Shown piece after piece: positions 25,893-34,624 of a stretch of 64,000 nt of DNA. A model generated the notes under the pieces. It did not search any database. It had not been told where the DNA came from and was given only the letters and a program-made list of their open reading frames with translations. Location: the NCBI RefSeq assembly GCF_004123295.1, contig NZ_SDMK01000003.1:124001-188000 (forward strand). Reading direction: 5' to 3'. Each line of letters opens with the position of its first letter. Position 1 is the first letter of the stretch. Both the position numbers and the translations under genes were made by a program. The stretch is from Silvibacterium dinghuense. Its GTDB lineage: Bacteria; Acidobacteriota; Terriglobia; Terriglobales; Acidobacteriaceae.

Positions 25893-26468
25893 TCAGTTTG
25901 ACTGCCTGTCGTTATCGGAATCGCGCGGCAGCTCGAGCGCCACCAGTCCGAAATGCGTGTCACCGGGCCTGGTCTTGGAATCGATGGCGACGATGTGGAA
26001 GCGGTGCGGTGTACCGGCACGCAGCTCGTGATCGTTCGCTGAATCGACGCTGTCGTTCACCTGCAGATGACCGCCCTTCTCCGACGAGCAGGTGAGGCCG
26101 GTGCTGGTGATCTTCAGCGCGCCCACCGGCTGGCCATGCACGCATTCGAGCACGTCGCCATAGCGGGAAAGCGGCTTGCGGTAGTAGGCAAACACCTTGT
26201 CCGGTGTGTCCGCAGTCGTGTAGCCCGCGGCGATCACACTGAAGCGGAAAGTCCCGAAGCTCAGTCCCAGGTCCACGGCTGCGCTGTCGCTCGAGCTGGA
26301 TTTATCGAGCTTTGCCCCGGGATAACACGGCAGCCCGATCTTCGCCGCAGGAGCCTCGCCCTTGGCATGCATCTCCATCTGGAAGTCGGAGTTCTGCGCA
26401 CAAGCGCCGACCGAGACAAGGCCGAGAACGGCAGCAGCCATACCACTGGAAAGAGAGAAAACGCGCAT
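25893..26468 (-). CDS. Small exported protein, possible lipoprotein, unknown function
   Basis: About 191 residues. The ATG at 26468 is favoured by a GGTGGA ribosome binding site six bases upstream. The signal sequence MRVFSLSSGMAAAVLGLVSVGAC ends in a possible lipobox (VGAC) or is cleaved just after it. The mature part contains CYPGAKLDKSSSSDSAAVDLGL and a region around KVFAYYRKPLSRYGDVLEC. That resembles small Acidobacteriota proteins with a short 'PGA' segment and a 'V..YY...L..YG' helix, but I cannot name a family. Two Cys pairs could form disulfides. It stands between the histidine kinase and a repeat-filled gap. Confidence 0.7.
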   Translation of the reverse strand: MRVFSLSSGMAAAVLGLVSVGACAQNSDFQMEMHAKGEAPAAKIGLPCYPGAKLDKSSSSDSAAVDLGLSFGTFRFSVIAAGYTTADTPDKVFAYYRKPLSRYGDVLECVHGQPVGALKITSTGLTCSSEKGGHLQVNDSVDSANDHELRAGTPHRFHIVAIDSKTRPGDTHFGLVALELPRDSDNDRQSN

Positions 26469-26558
26469 GATCATTCCACCCCGCAAGGCGAGTCGCCACT
26501 GCACGGGAACATACGCGGCCTGAGCCGGGGAAGTTCCATCGATATCGCGGAAAATCCG

Positions 26559-28454
26559 TCAGGACATCGGCTTATCGAAAGCGGAAACCGCGCGCGGCAG
26601 GGTCAGGAAGAACGAGCTTCCCAGGCCGACCGTGCTCTCCGCCCATATCCGGCCACCATGAAGATTGACGAGCCCCCGGCAGAGCGCCAGCCCCAGGCCG
26701 GTGCCACCGCTGGCGCGGGAGTCGGAGGCATCTCCCTGGCGGAAGCGGTCGAAGATCGAGTCGAGCATCTCGGGAGGGATGCCCCGTCCATGGTCGCGGA
26801 CTTCGATCAGCGCTTCTTTCTCGTTCACAGCCTGAGCGCGAACGGCAATCTCGGTGTTGGGCGGAGAAAACTTGATGGCATTGGCCAGCAGCCGCGAGAG
26901 CGCCTGCTGAATACGGCCGCCATCCACCCACAGACGCACCGGTTCCGCATCCACGCGGAAGCGCAGTCCGGCCCGGCTTGCAGATGCCGCCTGCCGCTGC
27001 ACGGCCTCACGCAGCAACTCCTCCGCAGAGATCTCCGCGCAATCGAGATGCAGGCGTCCGGCGCCGATCCGTTCAAAGTCGAGAATGTCATTGACCAGAA
27101 AGACCAGACGATTGCAGTTGCTGATCGCCAGGTCCAGCATCTGCTCGGCCCGGTCCGGACGCTCGGCCAGCGCACCGCTGCTCAACAGCCCCAGGGCAGC
27201 GCGCAGCGAGGTCAGCGGCGTTCGCAGCTCATGGCTCACCGTGGAGATGAACTCATCCTTCATGCGGTCGAGCTGGCGGCGCTCGGTCACATCCTGAAAG
27301 GCCACCACCGCTCCGGTGGTGCGGCCATCGTGGGTGAGCGGACACGCCACATATTCGACCGGAATCGACATGCCATCCTTTTTCCAGAAGACGTCGCCGC
27401 GCACCCGCACCGGACCTGCGCGATGCAGCGTGGCAAGCACAGGACACTGCGATTCCGGGTAAGGCATCCCGTCGGCGCGGCTGTGATGAATGAGCCGATG
27501 AATCGGCTGGCCCTGCATCTCTTCGGGCGTGAAGCCCAGCAGCTGTGCGCCTGCGCGGTTCACAAAGACAATACGGCCCTCCATGTCGAGACCATAGATG
27601 CCATCGCCCACCGACTCCAGAATCGACTCCCGCTGGCGCATCAATGCGCGCAGCTTCTCCTCCGCTTCGATCTTTTCCGTCAGGTCGATGCCGTGCCCGA
27701 TCACAAACGGCTCGGCTCCGGGAATCTGGACCAGCTTATTGCGGAAAGCGATGACACAGAGAGAACCGTCCTTACGGTTCACGTAGAGAAGTCCTTCTTC
27801 CTCGCCTCGCGCCGCCATGGCATCCCAGTAGCTCTGCCATCCGTGCTGATGCTCGACATCCATGAAGTCAAGCATGTAACGGCCCACCAGTTCCTCCGGC
27901 GTATAGCCGAGATTTGCCGCTGCGAATGGATTGATCGACAGCAGGTAGCCGTTCAGGTCATGCGTGCAGATCATGCCGAGCGAACCTTCCACGAGCAGAC
28001 GCGCCTGGGCTTCTTCGGCGCGCAGACGCATCTCGGTCTCATGGCGCGCGGTGATATCCGTCCCCGTCAACACGACAGCCAGCGCATCGAGTGGAGAGCC
28101 GTTCCTCGACCACGCCATGCGGCGTCTGCCGCCGTCGAGGCCGCACATCTCCAGCTCTATCGTGGCTTCGCTCTGCTGCGTGGATGCGGAGAAGAAGCTT
28201 CTCGCCATCGGCCGGCTTTCTTCTGCGAAAACGGAAAGCGGCAGAGGCTGTCCCAGTACGGCAGCAGCGGGTATCCCCGTCAGCTCTGCCATGGCGCGAT
28301 TCCAGCGCGAGACACAGCCCTTGCGGTCGAGCGCCAGAAACAGAACATGCGTTCGATCGAGCAGCAACGCTTCCTCGCCCGTCAGCTCCGGACGGGGAGC
28401 TCCGCTTTGCATCAGGACTTCGCGCGGACGCATTCCTGGCGTAGACTCCGACAT
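26559..28454 (-). CDS. Sensor histidine kinase with three PAS domains
   Basis: About 631 residues with no transmembrane segment, so a cytoplasmic sensor. PAS domains lie at about 30-135, 150-265 and 275-390 (FVNRAGAQLLGFTPEEMQG in the third). HisKA follows, with the phospho-accepting His408 in STVSHELRTPL. The HATPase domain has NAIKFSPPN (N box), DHGRGIPPEM (G1) and SGGTGLGLAL (G2). The ATG at 28454 is chosen for its CCGGAG ribosome binding site; the frame is open back to 28508. No response regulator is adjacent, so the partner is elsewhere. PAS ligands (haem, flavin or a small molecule) cannot be read from the sequence. Confidence 0.92.
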   Translation of the reverse strand: MSESTPGMRPREVLMQSGAPRPELTGEEALLLDRTHVLFLALDRKGCVSRWNRAMAELTGIPAAAVLGQPLPLSVFAEESRPMARSFFSASTQQSEATIELEMCGLDGGRRRMAWSRNGSPLDALAVVLTGTDITARHETEMRLRAEEAQARLLVEGSLGMICTHDLNGYLLSINPFAAANLGYTPEELVGRYMLDFMDVEHQHGWQSYWDAMAARGEEEGLLYVNRKDGSLCVIAFRNKLVQIPGAEPFVIGHGIDLTEKIEAEEKLRALMRQRESILESVGDGIYGLDMEGRIVFVNRAGAQLLGFTPEEMQGQPIHRLIHHSRADGMPYPESQCPVLATLHRAGPVRVRGDVFWKKDGMSIPVEYVACPLTHDGRTTGAVVAFQDVTERRQLDRMKDEFISTVSHELRTPLTSLRAALGLLSSGALAERPDRAEQMLDLAISNCNRLVFLVNDILDFERIGAGRLHLDCAEISAEELLREAVQRQAASASRAGLRFRVDAEPVRLWVDGGRIQQALSRLLANAIKFSPPNTEIAVRAQAVNEKEALIEVRDHGRGIPPEMLDSIFDRFRQGDASDSRASGGTGLGLALCRGLVNLHGGRIWAESTVGLGSSFFLTLPRAVSAFDKPMS

Positions 28455-28589
28455 CGATTTCAGCTCCGGGGGATGAGTGCATCCTACTTCCTGAAAGACA
28501 CCCTGCACAATCCATCACCGGATGGAGACAGTTCCTCGAAAGAGACGATATCAGTCCGGAAGCAACCTTGTGCTCTATCGAATGGGGTC

Positions 28590-28618
28590 TTGACGATGCC
28601 GTACTTCGGATGGACAAT
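28590..28618 (+). promoter_or_regulatory. Sigma-70-type promoter upstream of the symporter gene
   Basis: TTGACG at 28590-28595 and GACAAT at 28613-28618 with 17-bp spacing. The expected start near 28625 gives a leader of about 68 bases before the GTG at 28693. Confidence 0.5.
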
Positions 28619-28692
28619 GCATGCCGCCGCAGCGACGGATTTCTGCATTCTTCCTACTCGCCGCTCTGAACCGACTCCCGTACAGTAAGTCT

Positions 28693-30147
28693 GTGTCCAC
28701 CCATCCGCACTCTCAACGAGATTCCCTGAGACATTCCCAGACACGCACCCGCTCCCTGCTCCTCGCAGCAGCAGGCATGGCTCTCTTTCTTGCGGGATTC
28801 GCCCTGACCCGCTGGCCTCATGCCGCCGAGGCCATCCGCCTGGTCGGCGTGGGGCTGGTGCTCGCCTGGGCGCTGACGAAGCGGACGCTCACCGCATGGA
28901 TCTTCTTCAGCATGGTGGCCGGAGTCGAACTCGGACTGGACGCACCGCAGATCGCACTCTCGACCCATGTGCTGAGCGATGTCTTCCTCCGGCTGATCAA
29001 GGTCATTGTGGCGCCGCTCATCTTCGGCACGCTGGTGACCGGCATCTGCGGCCACGGCGAGATCAAATCCGTTGGACGCCTGGGACTGAAATCGCTCGTT
29101 TACTTCGAGCTGCTGACCACCGTTGCGCTGGTGATCGGACTGGTGGCCATCCATGTATCCCACGCGGGTACGGGATTGCAGGGCTCGGTGCCGCCGGTGC
29201 ATGCCGAGGCCACGGCGACGATCACCCCTGCGAATGCCGTGCCGGAGCCGCCGACGCTCTCCTGGCAGCACTTCCTGCTGAATCTTTTTCCGGAAAATAT
29301 TGCCAAGGCCGTCGCCGATAACCAGATCCTGCAGGTGGCGGTCTTCGCGCTGCTCTTCGGCCTGGCACTGGCACACGTCCGCGAAGAAAAGCGCGCGCCG
29401 ATGCTGCGGCTGACCGAATCGCTGACCGAAACCATGTTCGCCTTCACCAACCTGGTGATGTATGCGGCGCCTCTGGGCGTAGGAGCGGCGCTGGCCTTCA
29501 CCATCGCGCAGTCCGGACTGGGCGTGATGGTGAATCTCGGCAAGCTGCTGCTCACGCTCTACGCAGCGCTCATCGCGTTTGCCTTGCTCGGCATGCTGCC
29601 TGCGGCGCTGATCGCGCGCATCCCGGTGCGGCGATTCCTGCGCTATGTCGCCGAGCCGGCCACCATCGCCTTCGCCACCAGCACCTCAGAGGCGGCGCTG
29701 CCGCGCGCCATCGAAGCGATGGAAGCCTTTGGCGTGCCGCGGCGCATCGTGGGCTTCGTGATCCCCACGGGCTACAGCTTCAACCTTGCAGGCTCCGCGC
29801 TATACCTGGCCCTGGCGTCGATCTTCGTGGCACAGGCTTCGAATATTCATCTCAAGCTCAGCGAGCAGCTCATCATGCTCGGCACACTCATGCTGACCAG
29901 TAAAGGCGTGGCCGGAGTTCCACGCGCCACGCTGGTCGTGCTGCTGGCCAGCGCATCCATCTTTCATCTGCCACCGGGGCCGATCTTTGTGCTGCTGGGC
30001 ATCGACGCGCTGATGGACATGGGACGCACGGTGGTGAACGTGGTCGGCAATTGCCTTGCCTCGGCAGTGGTTGCACGCTGGGAAGGCGAGCTGGGCTCCG
30101 AAACGCCTTCGCTCGAAGCTGCTGTTGCGGTTGCCGATGCCGAATAA
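28693..30147 (+). CDS. Dicarboxylate/amino acid:cation symporter (DAACS family, GltP/DctA-like)
   Basis: About 484 residues with the trimeric glutamate-transporter fold. HP1 carries ATSTSEAALP, TM7 GYSFNLAGSALY, HP2 LTSKGVAGVP, and TM8 DMGRTVVNVVGN. The substrate Arg in DMGRT is kept, favouring an acidic substrate. In the sodium site, the usual Asp of NLDGT/NMDGT is Ala here, and the TM8 Asp of sodium-coupled members is Asn (GN), as in proton-coupled E. coli GltP and DctA. A GTG start at 28693 is chosen because it lies after the putative promoter; the frame is open back to 28621. It overlaps the next gene by 11 bases. Confidence 0.9.
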   Translation: MSTHPHSQRDSLRHSQTRTRSLLLAAAGMALFLAGFALTRWPHAAEAIRLVGVGLVLAWALTKRTLTAWIFFSMVAGVELGLDAPQIALSTHVLSDVFLRLIKVIVAPLIFGTLVTGICGHGEIKSVGRLGLKSLVYFELLTTVALVIGLVAIHVSHAGTGLQGSVPPVHAEATATITPANAVPEPPTLSWQHFLLNLFPENIAKAVADNQILQVAVFALLFGLALAHVREEKRAPMLRLTESLTETMFAFTNLVMYAAPLGVGAALAFTIAQSGLGVMVNLGKLLLTLYAALIAFALLGMLPAALIARIPVRRFLRYVAEPATIAFATSTSEAALPRAIEAMEAFGVPRRIVGFVIPTGYSFNLAGSALYLALASIFVAQASNIHLKLSEQLIMLGTLMLTSKGVAGVPRATLVVLLASASIFHLPPGPIFVLLGIDALMDMGRTVVNVVGNCLASAVVARWEGELGSETPSLEAAVAVADAE

Positions 30148-31012
30148 TCATCCCGGCCGCGCCTGGCTGGCCCTGGCGGTGGGCGTGGTCGCGATCTCCT
30201 GGTCGGCGGTCTTTGTGCGCTTCACGCACATGCCCGGCATTTCGTCTGCGTTTTACCGCGTCTTCTTCGCCGCGCTGTTTCTGTGGCCTGTTCTGCTGCG
30301 GCATCCGGAGCAACTGCGACGCGTGGACGGCCCGGTGCTACGCATGGCCGCGCTGGGTGGACTCTTCTTTGCCGGCGATGTGGGACTCTACAACACCGCT
30401 GCGCTGCATACCACGGCCGGCGGCGTCACGCTGCTGGGCAACAACGCTCCCATCTTCGTCGGGCTGTTGAGCTGGGCCATCACGCGGCGGCCGCCGCCGC
30501 TGCTCTTCTGGGCGACGCTCGCTCTCTCCTCGACCGGCGTCGTGCTCATCATGCGCTCCGATACCACGGCTCTCGGCATTCATGCCTCGGCCGACATCAT
30601 GGCCGTGAGCACCGCCTTCTGCTTCGCGCTCTACCTGCTGGTGACCGAGCGGCTGCGCGACCGCTGCGATGCGGCGACACTGCTGGCACTCTCTTCCACT
30701 ACCAGCGCAGCGGTGCTGCTGCCGGTCGCGTGGATCACGCACACTTCGCTGCGGATTCCGAACATCAGTTCCTGGGCTGCGGTGCTGGGGCTCGCGCTGG
30801 TGTGCCAGGTGATCGGATATTTTGCACTTACCTATGCGCTCGGCCACATGCCTGCGACCATCAGCTCGGTGATCCTGCTGGGTGTCTCGCCGCTGTCTGC
30901 ATTCTTTGCTTATCTCACTCTGGGCGAACGTCTGACCGGCATGCAGCTGGCCGGAGGAGCACTGGTCCTGCTCGCCATCTGGCTGGCGAGCAGGATCAGG
31001 AAGACGGTCTGA
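30137..31012 (+). CDS. EamA/DMT family transporter
   Basis: A 291-residue inner-membrane protein with about ten hydrophobic segments in two EamA repeats. The first begins WLALAVGVVAISWSAVFVRFTHMPGISSAFYR, written here in pieces: WLALAVGVVA, then ISWSAVFVRF. The second repeat contains ISSVILLGVSPLSAFFAYLTLGE. EamA proteins mostly export metabolites such as amino acids; the substrate is unknown. The ATG at 30137 overlaps the 3' end of the symporter gene, which suggests translational coupling and a shared transcript. A metabolite importer-exporter pair is possible but only inferred. Confidence 0.88.
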   Translation: MPNNHPGRAWLALAVGVVAISWSAVFVRFTHMPGISSAFYRVFFAALFLWPVLLRHPEQLRRVDGPVLRMAALGGLFFAGDVGLYNTAALHTTAGGVTLLGNNAPIFVGLLSWAITRRPPPLLFWATLALSSTGVVLIMRSDTTALGIHASADIMAVSTAFCFALYLLVTERLRDRCDAATLLALSSTTSAAVLLPVAWITHTSLRIPNISSWAAVLGLALVCQVIGYFALTYALGHMPATISSVILLGVSPLSAFFAYLTLGERLTGMQLAGGALVLLAIWLASRIRKTV

Positions 31013-31068
31013 GCCCGGCTTCACGCGTTCCAAAGCCGCTGTTCGACGTGGACCGATGACTTCTTACC

Positions 31069-31812
31069 TTACCGGGAGGTGGTGCCACCATCCACCGGCA
31101 GATCGATACCGGTGATGAAACTGCTTTCCTCGGAGGCAAGAAATACGGCTGCCGATGCAATCTCCTCCGGCGTGCCGAGCCGTCCCATCGGGATCATCTT
31201 CTTGAAGTAATCGGTTGTGCCCTCGTCCGAGGTGCTGGCTCCTATATGCACCATTGGCGTCTCCGTCGGTCCGGGGCTGATGACGTTCGCCCGGATGCCG
31301 CGGCCAGCCAACTCCGCAGTCCAGGTGCGGACAAAGGACACCAGCGCTGCTTTCGTCGCCGAATATGCGCCGAAGTCCGGCACGCCCAGCTGCCATGCAG
31401 CCGATCCGGAAAGAATGATCGATGCCTTCCCGGCCAGCAGCGGGAGCGCCTTCTGCACCGTAAAGTACACTCCGCGCGCATTCAGGTTGAATTGCTTGTC
31501 ATAGGTCTCGGCAGTCGAGCCGGCAAGAGAGGCAGGCTCTATGACGCCTGCATTGGCGAAAAGGACATCGACTTTGCCCTTCTCGCGCTTCACGATTTCG
31601 TAGAGACGATCGAGATCCTCGAGCTTCGAGACATCTCCCTGAACAGCCGTTACATTCTTTCCGATCAGCGATACCGCCTTGTCCAGCTCCGCCTGCCTGC
31701 GCCCGGTGATGAACACGTACGCTCCTTCTCTCACGAAGCGCTGGGCCGCAGCGAGACCGATTCCGCTGTTGCCCCCCGTGATAACCGCCACTTTGCCTTC
31801 CAGTGCACCCAT
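31069..31812 (-). CDS. SDR family oxidoreductase
   Basis: A 247-residue classical short-chain dehydrogenase. The cofactor motif TGGNSGIG is near residues 12-19, NAG (FANAGVIEP) is central, the catalytic Ser lies in LSGSAAW and the active-site Tyr and Lys in YSATK, with a PGPTETPM loop after. The ATG at 31812 follows a GGAG ribosome binding site and gives the normal length. It is divergent from the TetR gene, with an inverted repeat between them, the usual setup for a TetR-controlled oxidoreductase. The substrate is unknown. Confidence 0.92.
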   Translation of the reverse strand: MGALEGKVAVITGGNSGIGLAAAQRFVREGAYVFITGRRQAELDKAVSLIGKNVTAVQGDVSKLEDLDRLYEIVKREKGKVDVLFANAGVIEPASLAGSTAETYDKQFNLNARGVYFTVQKALPLLAGKASIILSGSAAWQLGVPDFGAYSATKAALVSFVRTWTAELAGRGIRANVISPGPTETPMVHIGASTSDEGTTDYFKKMIPMGRLGTPEEIASAAVFLASEESSFITGIDLPVDGGTTSR

Positions 31813-31844
31813 CGATTTCTCCTTTGCCTGCCGGCAGCCGTTCA

Positions 31845-31868
31845 ATTCTGGAATATTTATTCCGGAAT
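31845..31868. promoter_or_regulatory. Inverted-repeat operator between the SDR and TetR genes
   Basis: ATTCTGGAAT (31845-31854), a 4-base spacer and ATTCCGGAAT (31859-31868) form a 24-bp palindrome with one mismatch. Its position in the divergent gap makes it the likely TetR binding site for both promoters. Confidence 0.65.
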
Positions 31869-31943
31869 AGTCATTACAGATGTAGGGCTCGAGAATCGGA
31901 TTCACGATTTTGCACTCTAATATCAGGAGTGGCTGGCAAACAT

Positions 31944-32546
31944 ATGAAAACGGGGAACGGAAAGACGGGACGGCCGATCGGCTTCGATAAGGACGCAGCG
32001 CTCGAAGCGGCCATGCTGCTTTTCTGGGAGCGGGGCTTTGAAGGTGCGTCCATGGCCGACCTTACACAGGCGATGGGCCTCAGCGCTTCCAGCATCTATG
32101 CGGCCTTTGGCGACAAGCAGGCGCTGTTTTCCCATGCGGTGAAGCGCTATCTGGAAACCAGAGCACAATACGGAAGAACGGCACTCGAAGAGCCGACCCT
32201 CAAAGAGGTTGTTCGCGCTCTCTTCGACAGCACGGTTACGTTTCTCACGACACCCGGCCATCCGCCAACCTGCATGACGCTGGCAGGAGCAGTGGGTTGC
32301 AGCGTAGAGGCTGCGCCGGCGCGGGAGATCATGACCGAGATACGAAAACAGAATGAAGCCGCGATGAGAGAACGCTTTCTGCAGGCGCGAAAGAGCGGCG
32401 AGCTCTCCAAGGACATCCACGTGGACGACTACACCCGCTATCTCTCCTCGATGCTTGCCGGTCTCTCCATCCAGGCAGCGAATGGCTCCACGAAGGCAGA
32501 GCTCAAGCGGACCTCGCAGATGGCGCTTCGGTATCTGGGTTACTGA
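31944..32546 (+). CDS. TetR/AcrR family transcriptional regulator
   Basis: About 200 residues. The N-terminal helix-turn-helix reads GFDKDAALEAAMLLFWERGFEGASMADLTQAMGLSASSIYAAFGDKQALF in family order, cited here by its key parts FWERGFEGAS and SASSIYAAFGDK. The C-terminal domain resembles the TetR_C_16 type seen in regulators of oxidoreductases, with a TCMTLAGAVGCS motif. The ATG at 31944 is preferred to earlier in-frame starts because the upstream part overlaps the operator. It probably represses the divergent SDR gene and itself. Confidence 0.88.
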   Translation: MKTGNGKTGRPIGFDKDAALEAAMLLFWERGFEGASMADLTQAMGLSASSIYAAFGDKQALFSHAVKRYLETRAQYGRTALEEPTLKEVVRALFDSTVTFLTTPGHPPTCMTLAGAVGCSVEAAPAREIMTEIRKQNEAAMRERFLQARKSGELSKDIHVDDYTRYLSSMLAGLSIQAANGSTKAELKRTSQMALRYLGY

Positions 32547-32607
32547 CGAGCGACGCTTTTATTCGATCCAGCATTCCTCCGTCCGGTAAGAATTTGCGCC
32601 CTGGCCT

Positions 32608-32616
32608 TGATATACT
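32608..32616 (+). promoter_or_regulatory. Extended -10 promoter in front of a short terminated leader
   Basis: TGATATACT fits an extended -10 (TGn plus TATACT). No good -35 is seen. It is placed about 36 bases before the intrinsic terminator at 32653, so transcription from it would give an RNA of roughly 50 bases unless it reads through into dxs. Confidence 0.45.
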
Positions 32617-32652
32617 GGTGGACGGAAGAAATCGGTTGCGCGGTATCAGCAC

Positions 32653-32676
32653 AGACCCCGAAACGGGGTCTTTTTT
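32653..32676 (+). terminator. Intrinsic terminator between TetR and dxs
   Basis: AGACCCCG, loop AAA, CGGGGTCT and then six T. It may end the TetR transcript, or act as an attenuator or sRNA terminator for the promoter just upstream. Confidence 0.85.
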
Positions 32677-32698
32677 GGTATTCGAGCAACAGGCTGTG

Positions 32699-32729
32699 CG
32701 AAGGAGGGTTTTTACTCTCAGCACCTTCG
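32699..32729 (+). promoter_or_regulatory. Hairpin that would pair the dxs Shine-Dalgarno
   Basis: A strong AAGGAGG (32701-32707) lies 30 bases before the dxs ATG, much too far for normal use. CGAAGG (32699-32704) can pair with CCTTCG (32723-32728). That would either hide the ribosome site or shorten the distance to the start codon. Confidence 0.4.
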
Positions 32730-32737
32730 GTTGATGC

Positions 32738-34624
32738 ATGGGCACATTACTCGATCAGATCCATTCCCCGGCGGATATTAAGACGCTCACCATCCCTCAG
32801 CTGGAACAGCTGGCACAGGAGATACGCGAGCGGCTTATCCTCTCGCTCTCGAAGACCGGAGGCCATCTCGGCCCGAATCTCGGCGTGGTCGAGCTGACGC
32901 TCGCCATGCACTACGTCTTCGATACTCCCACCGATAAATTCGTCTTTGACGTCAGCCACCAGGCTTACATTCACAAGCTGCTCACCGGACGCCGGGAGCG
33001 CTTCAGTACGATCCGCCAGCCGGGCGGCCTCAACGGCTTCATGCTGCGCGGCGAAAGCGAGCACGACGTCTACGGCGCCGGCCACGCGGGCACCGCGCTC
33101 TCCGCAGCGCTGGGCATGGCCGTGGCGCGCGACATGGCAGGCGGCAAGGAACATGTGCTCGCGCTGGCCGGCGATGCGGCCTTCACCAACGGCATCACCT
33201 TCGAAGCGCTGAACAACATCTCCGAGCAGACGAAGCGGCTTATCGTGGTGCTCAACGACAACGAGTGGTCGATCGACCGCAACGTCGGCGCCATTGCCCG
33301 CTATCTGCACAAGATTGTCACCAACGAGCGGGTCACGCATCTGCATGACAGCGCCTCGCGCCTGCTCGAGAAGCTTGGCGGCAAGACGGCGATCAATGTC
33401 GTCCGCCGCGCCGAGGAAGCAGCCAAGGGCATGCTGTGGCCTTCGGTCTTCTTCGAAGAATTCGGCCTCACCTACTATGGTCCGCTCGACGGCCACAACA
33501 TCGGCCTGCTGATCGAGACCTTCAAGTTTCTCAAGCAGCAGGACAAGCCGGTGCTGCTGCACGCGATCACGCAGAAGGGACGCGGCTTCCAGCCGGCACT
33601 GGACAATCTGAAGAAGTTCCACGGCCTTGGACCGTACGATCCGGAGACGGGTGAGACGCTTTCCGCCGGGCAGAAGACTTATTCGGAGATCTTCGCCGAC
33701 ACTATGGTGAAGCTGGCGAATGAGAACGACAAGGTCGTCGCCATTACGGCGGCGATGCCCAACGGCACCGCGCTCGATCTCTTCCGTCCGCACCATCCGA
33801 AGAAGTATTTCGACGTGGGCATCGCGGAAGAGCATGCGGTGATCTTCGCGGCGGGCATGGCCACGCGCGGCTACAAGCCGTTCTGCGCCATCTATTCGAC
33901 CTTCCTGCAGCGTGCCTTCGATCCCATCGTGCACGACGTCTGCCTGCAGAACCTGCCGGTGGTCTTCTGCATGGATCGCGGCAGCCTGAGCGGGGACGAC
34001 GGCGCGACGCATCACGGGCTCTTCGATATCAGTTATCTGCGCTCGGTGCCGAACATCATCCACATGGTGCCGGCGAATGAAGACGAGCTGGCCGACATGC
34101 TCTACACGGCGATGCAGCACGACGGCCCGTCCGCGGTGCGCTATCCGCGCGGCACCGGACCCGGCGTGGCGGTGAAGGTCCAGCCCAAGGCGCTGCCTAT
34201 CGGCAAAGCCGAAGTCGTTCGTGACGGCGATGAGATTGCCATTCTCGGCCTGGGCGCTCTGCTGCCCATGGCTGCCGAGATGGCCGATCGCCTCGAAGCG
34301 CAGGGAGTCTCGGCCGCGGTCGTCAATCCGCGCTTTGTGAAGCCTCTGGACCGCGAGATGCTGGCGAGCTATGCGCGCCGCGTCTCGGCCTTCGTCACCT
34401 TTGAAGATCACGTGCTGATGGGCGGCTTTGGCAGCGCGGTGCTCGAGGCACTCAACGAGATGAACTTCCAGGTTCCGGTAGTGCGGATCGGATGGCCGGA
34501 TCATTTCATCGAGCACGGCAAGGTGGACCAGCTGCGCGAGCGCTACGGCATCACCGTGGCCGCGGCCATGGAGAAGCTGGCGCCGTATCTCAAGAACAGC
34601 AAGGTGCGCCTGGTCGCCGGTTGA
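32738..34624 (+). CDS. dxs: 1-deoxy-D-xylulose-5-phosphate synthase (DXS), divergent type
   Basis: A 628-residue thiamine-diphosphate enzyme that condenses pyruvate and glyceraldehyde 3-phosphate in the first step of the MEP isoprenoid pathway. GGHLGPNLGVVELTLA and DVSHQAYIHKLLTGR are typical N-terminal motifs. The ThDP motif reads GDA (145-147) to NDN (173-175), where most DXS have GDG. The catalytic Glu364 is in GIAEEHAV, and DRGSLSGDDGATHHG corresponds to the usual DRAG...DGPTHHG. These changes match a variant DXS branch that I recall from Acidobacteriota and Verrucomicrobiota. No other MEP genes are near. A transketolase-like paralogue is the main alternative, but less likely. Confidence 0.85.
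   Translation: MGTLLDQIHSPADIKTLTIPQLEQLAQEIRERLILSLSKTGGHLGPNLGVVELTLAMHYVFDTPTDKFVFDVSHQAYIHKLLTGRRERFSTIRQPGGLNGFMLRGESEHDVYGAGHAGTALSAALGMAVARDMAGGKEHVLALAGDAAFTNGITFEALNNISEQTKRLIVVLNDNEWSIDRNVGAIARYLHKIVTNERVTHLHDSASRLLEKLGGKTAINVVRRAEEAAKGMLWPSVFFEEFGLTYYGPLDGHNIGLLIETFKFLKQQDKPVLLHAITQKGRGFQPALDNLKKFHGLGPYDPETGETLSAGQKTYSEIFADTMVKLANENDKVVAITAAMPNGTALDLFRPHHPKKYFDVGIAEEHAVIFAAGMATRGYKPFCAIYSTFLQRAFDPIVHDVCLQNLPVVFCMDRGSLSGDDGATHHGLFDISYLRSVPNIIHMVPANEDELADMLYTAMQHDGPSAVRYPRGTGPGVAVKVQPKALPIGKAEVVRDGDEIAILGLGALLPMAAEMADRLEAQGVSAAVVNPRFVKPLDREMLASYARRVSAFVTFEDHVLMGGFGSAVLEALNEMNFQVPVVRIGWPDHFIEHGKVDQLRERYGITVAAAMEKLAPYLKNSKVRLVAG

Noticed and set aside
26067-28688. An 873-codon plus-strand frame antisense to the histidine kinase
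   Set aside because: The kinase on the minus strand has all boxes in order; the antisense product is Arg/His/Gln-rich without any recognisable domain.
32747-34516. A 589-codon minus frame antisense to dxs
   Set aside because: Codon-bias shadow of dxs; no motif and no start signal.
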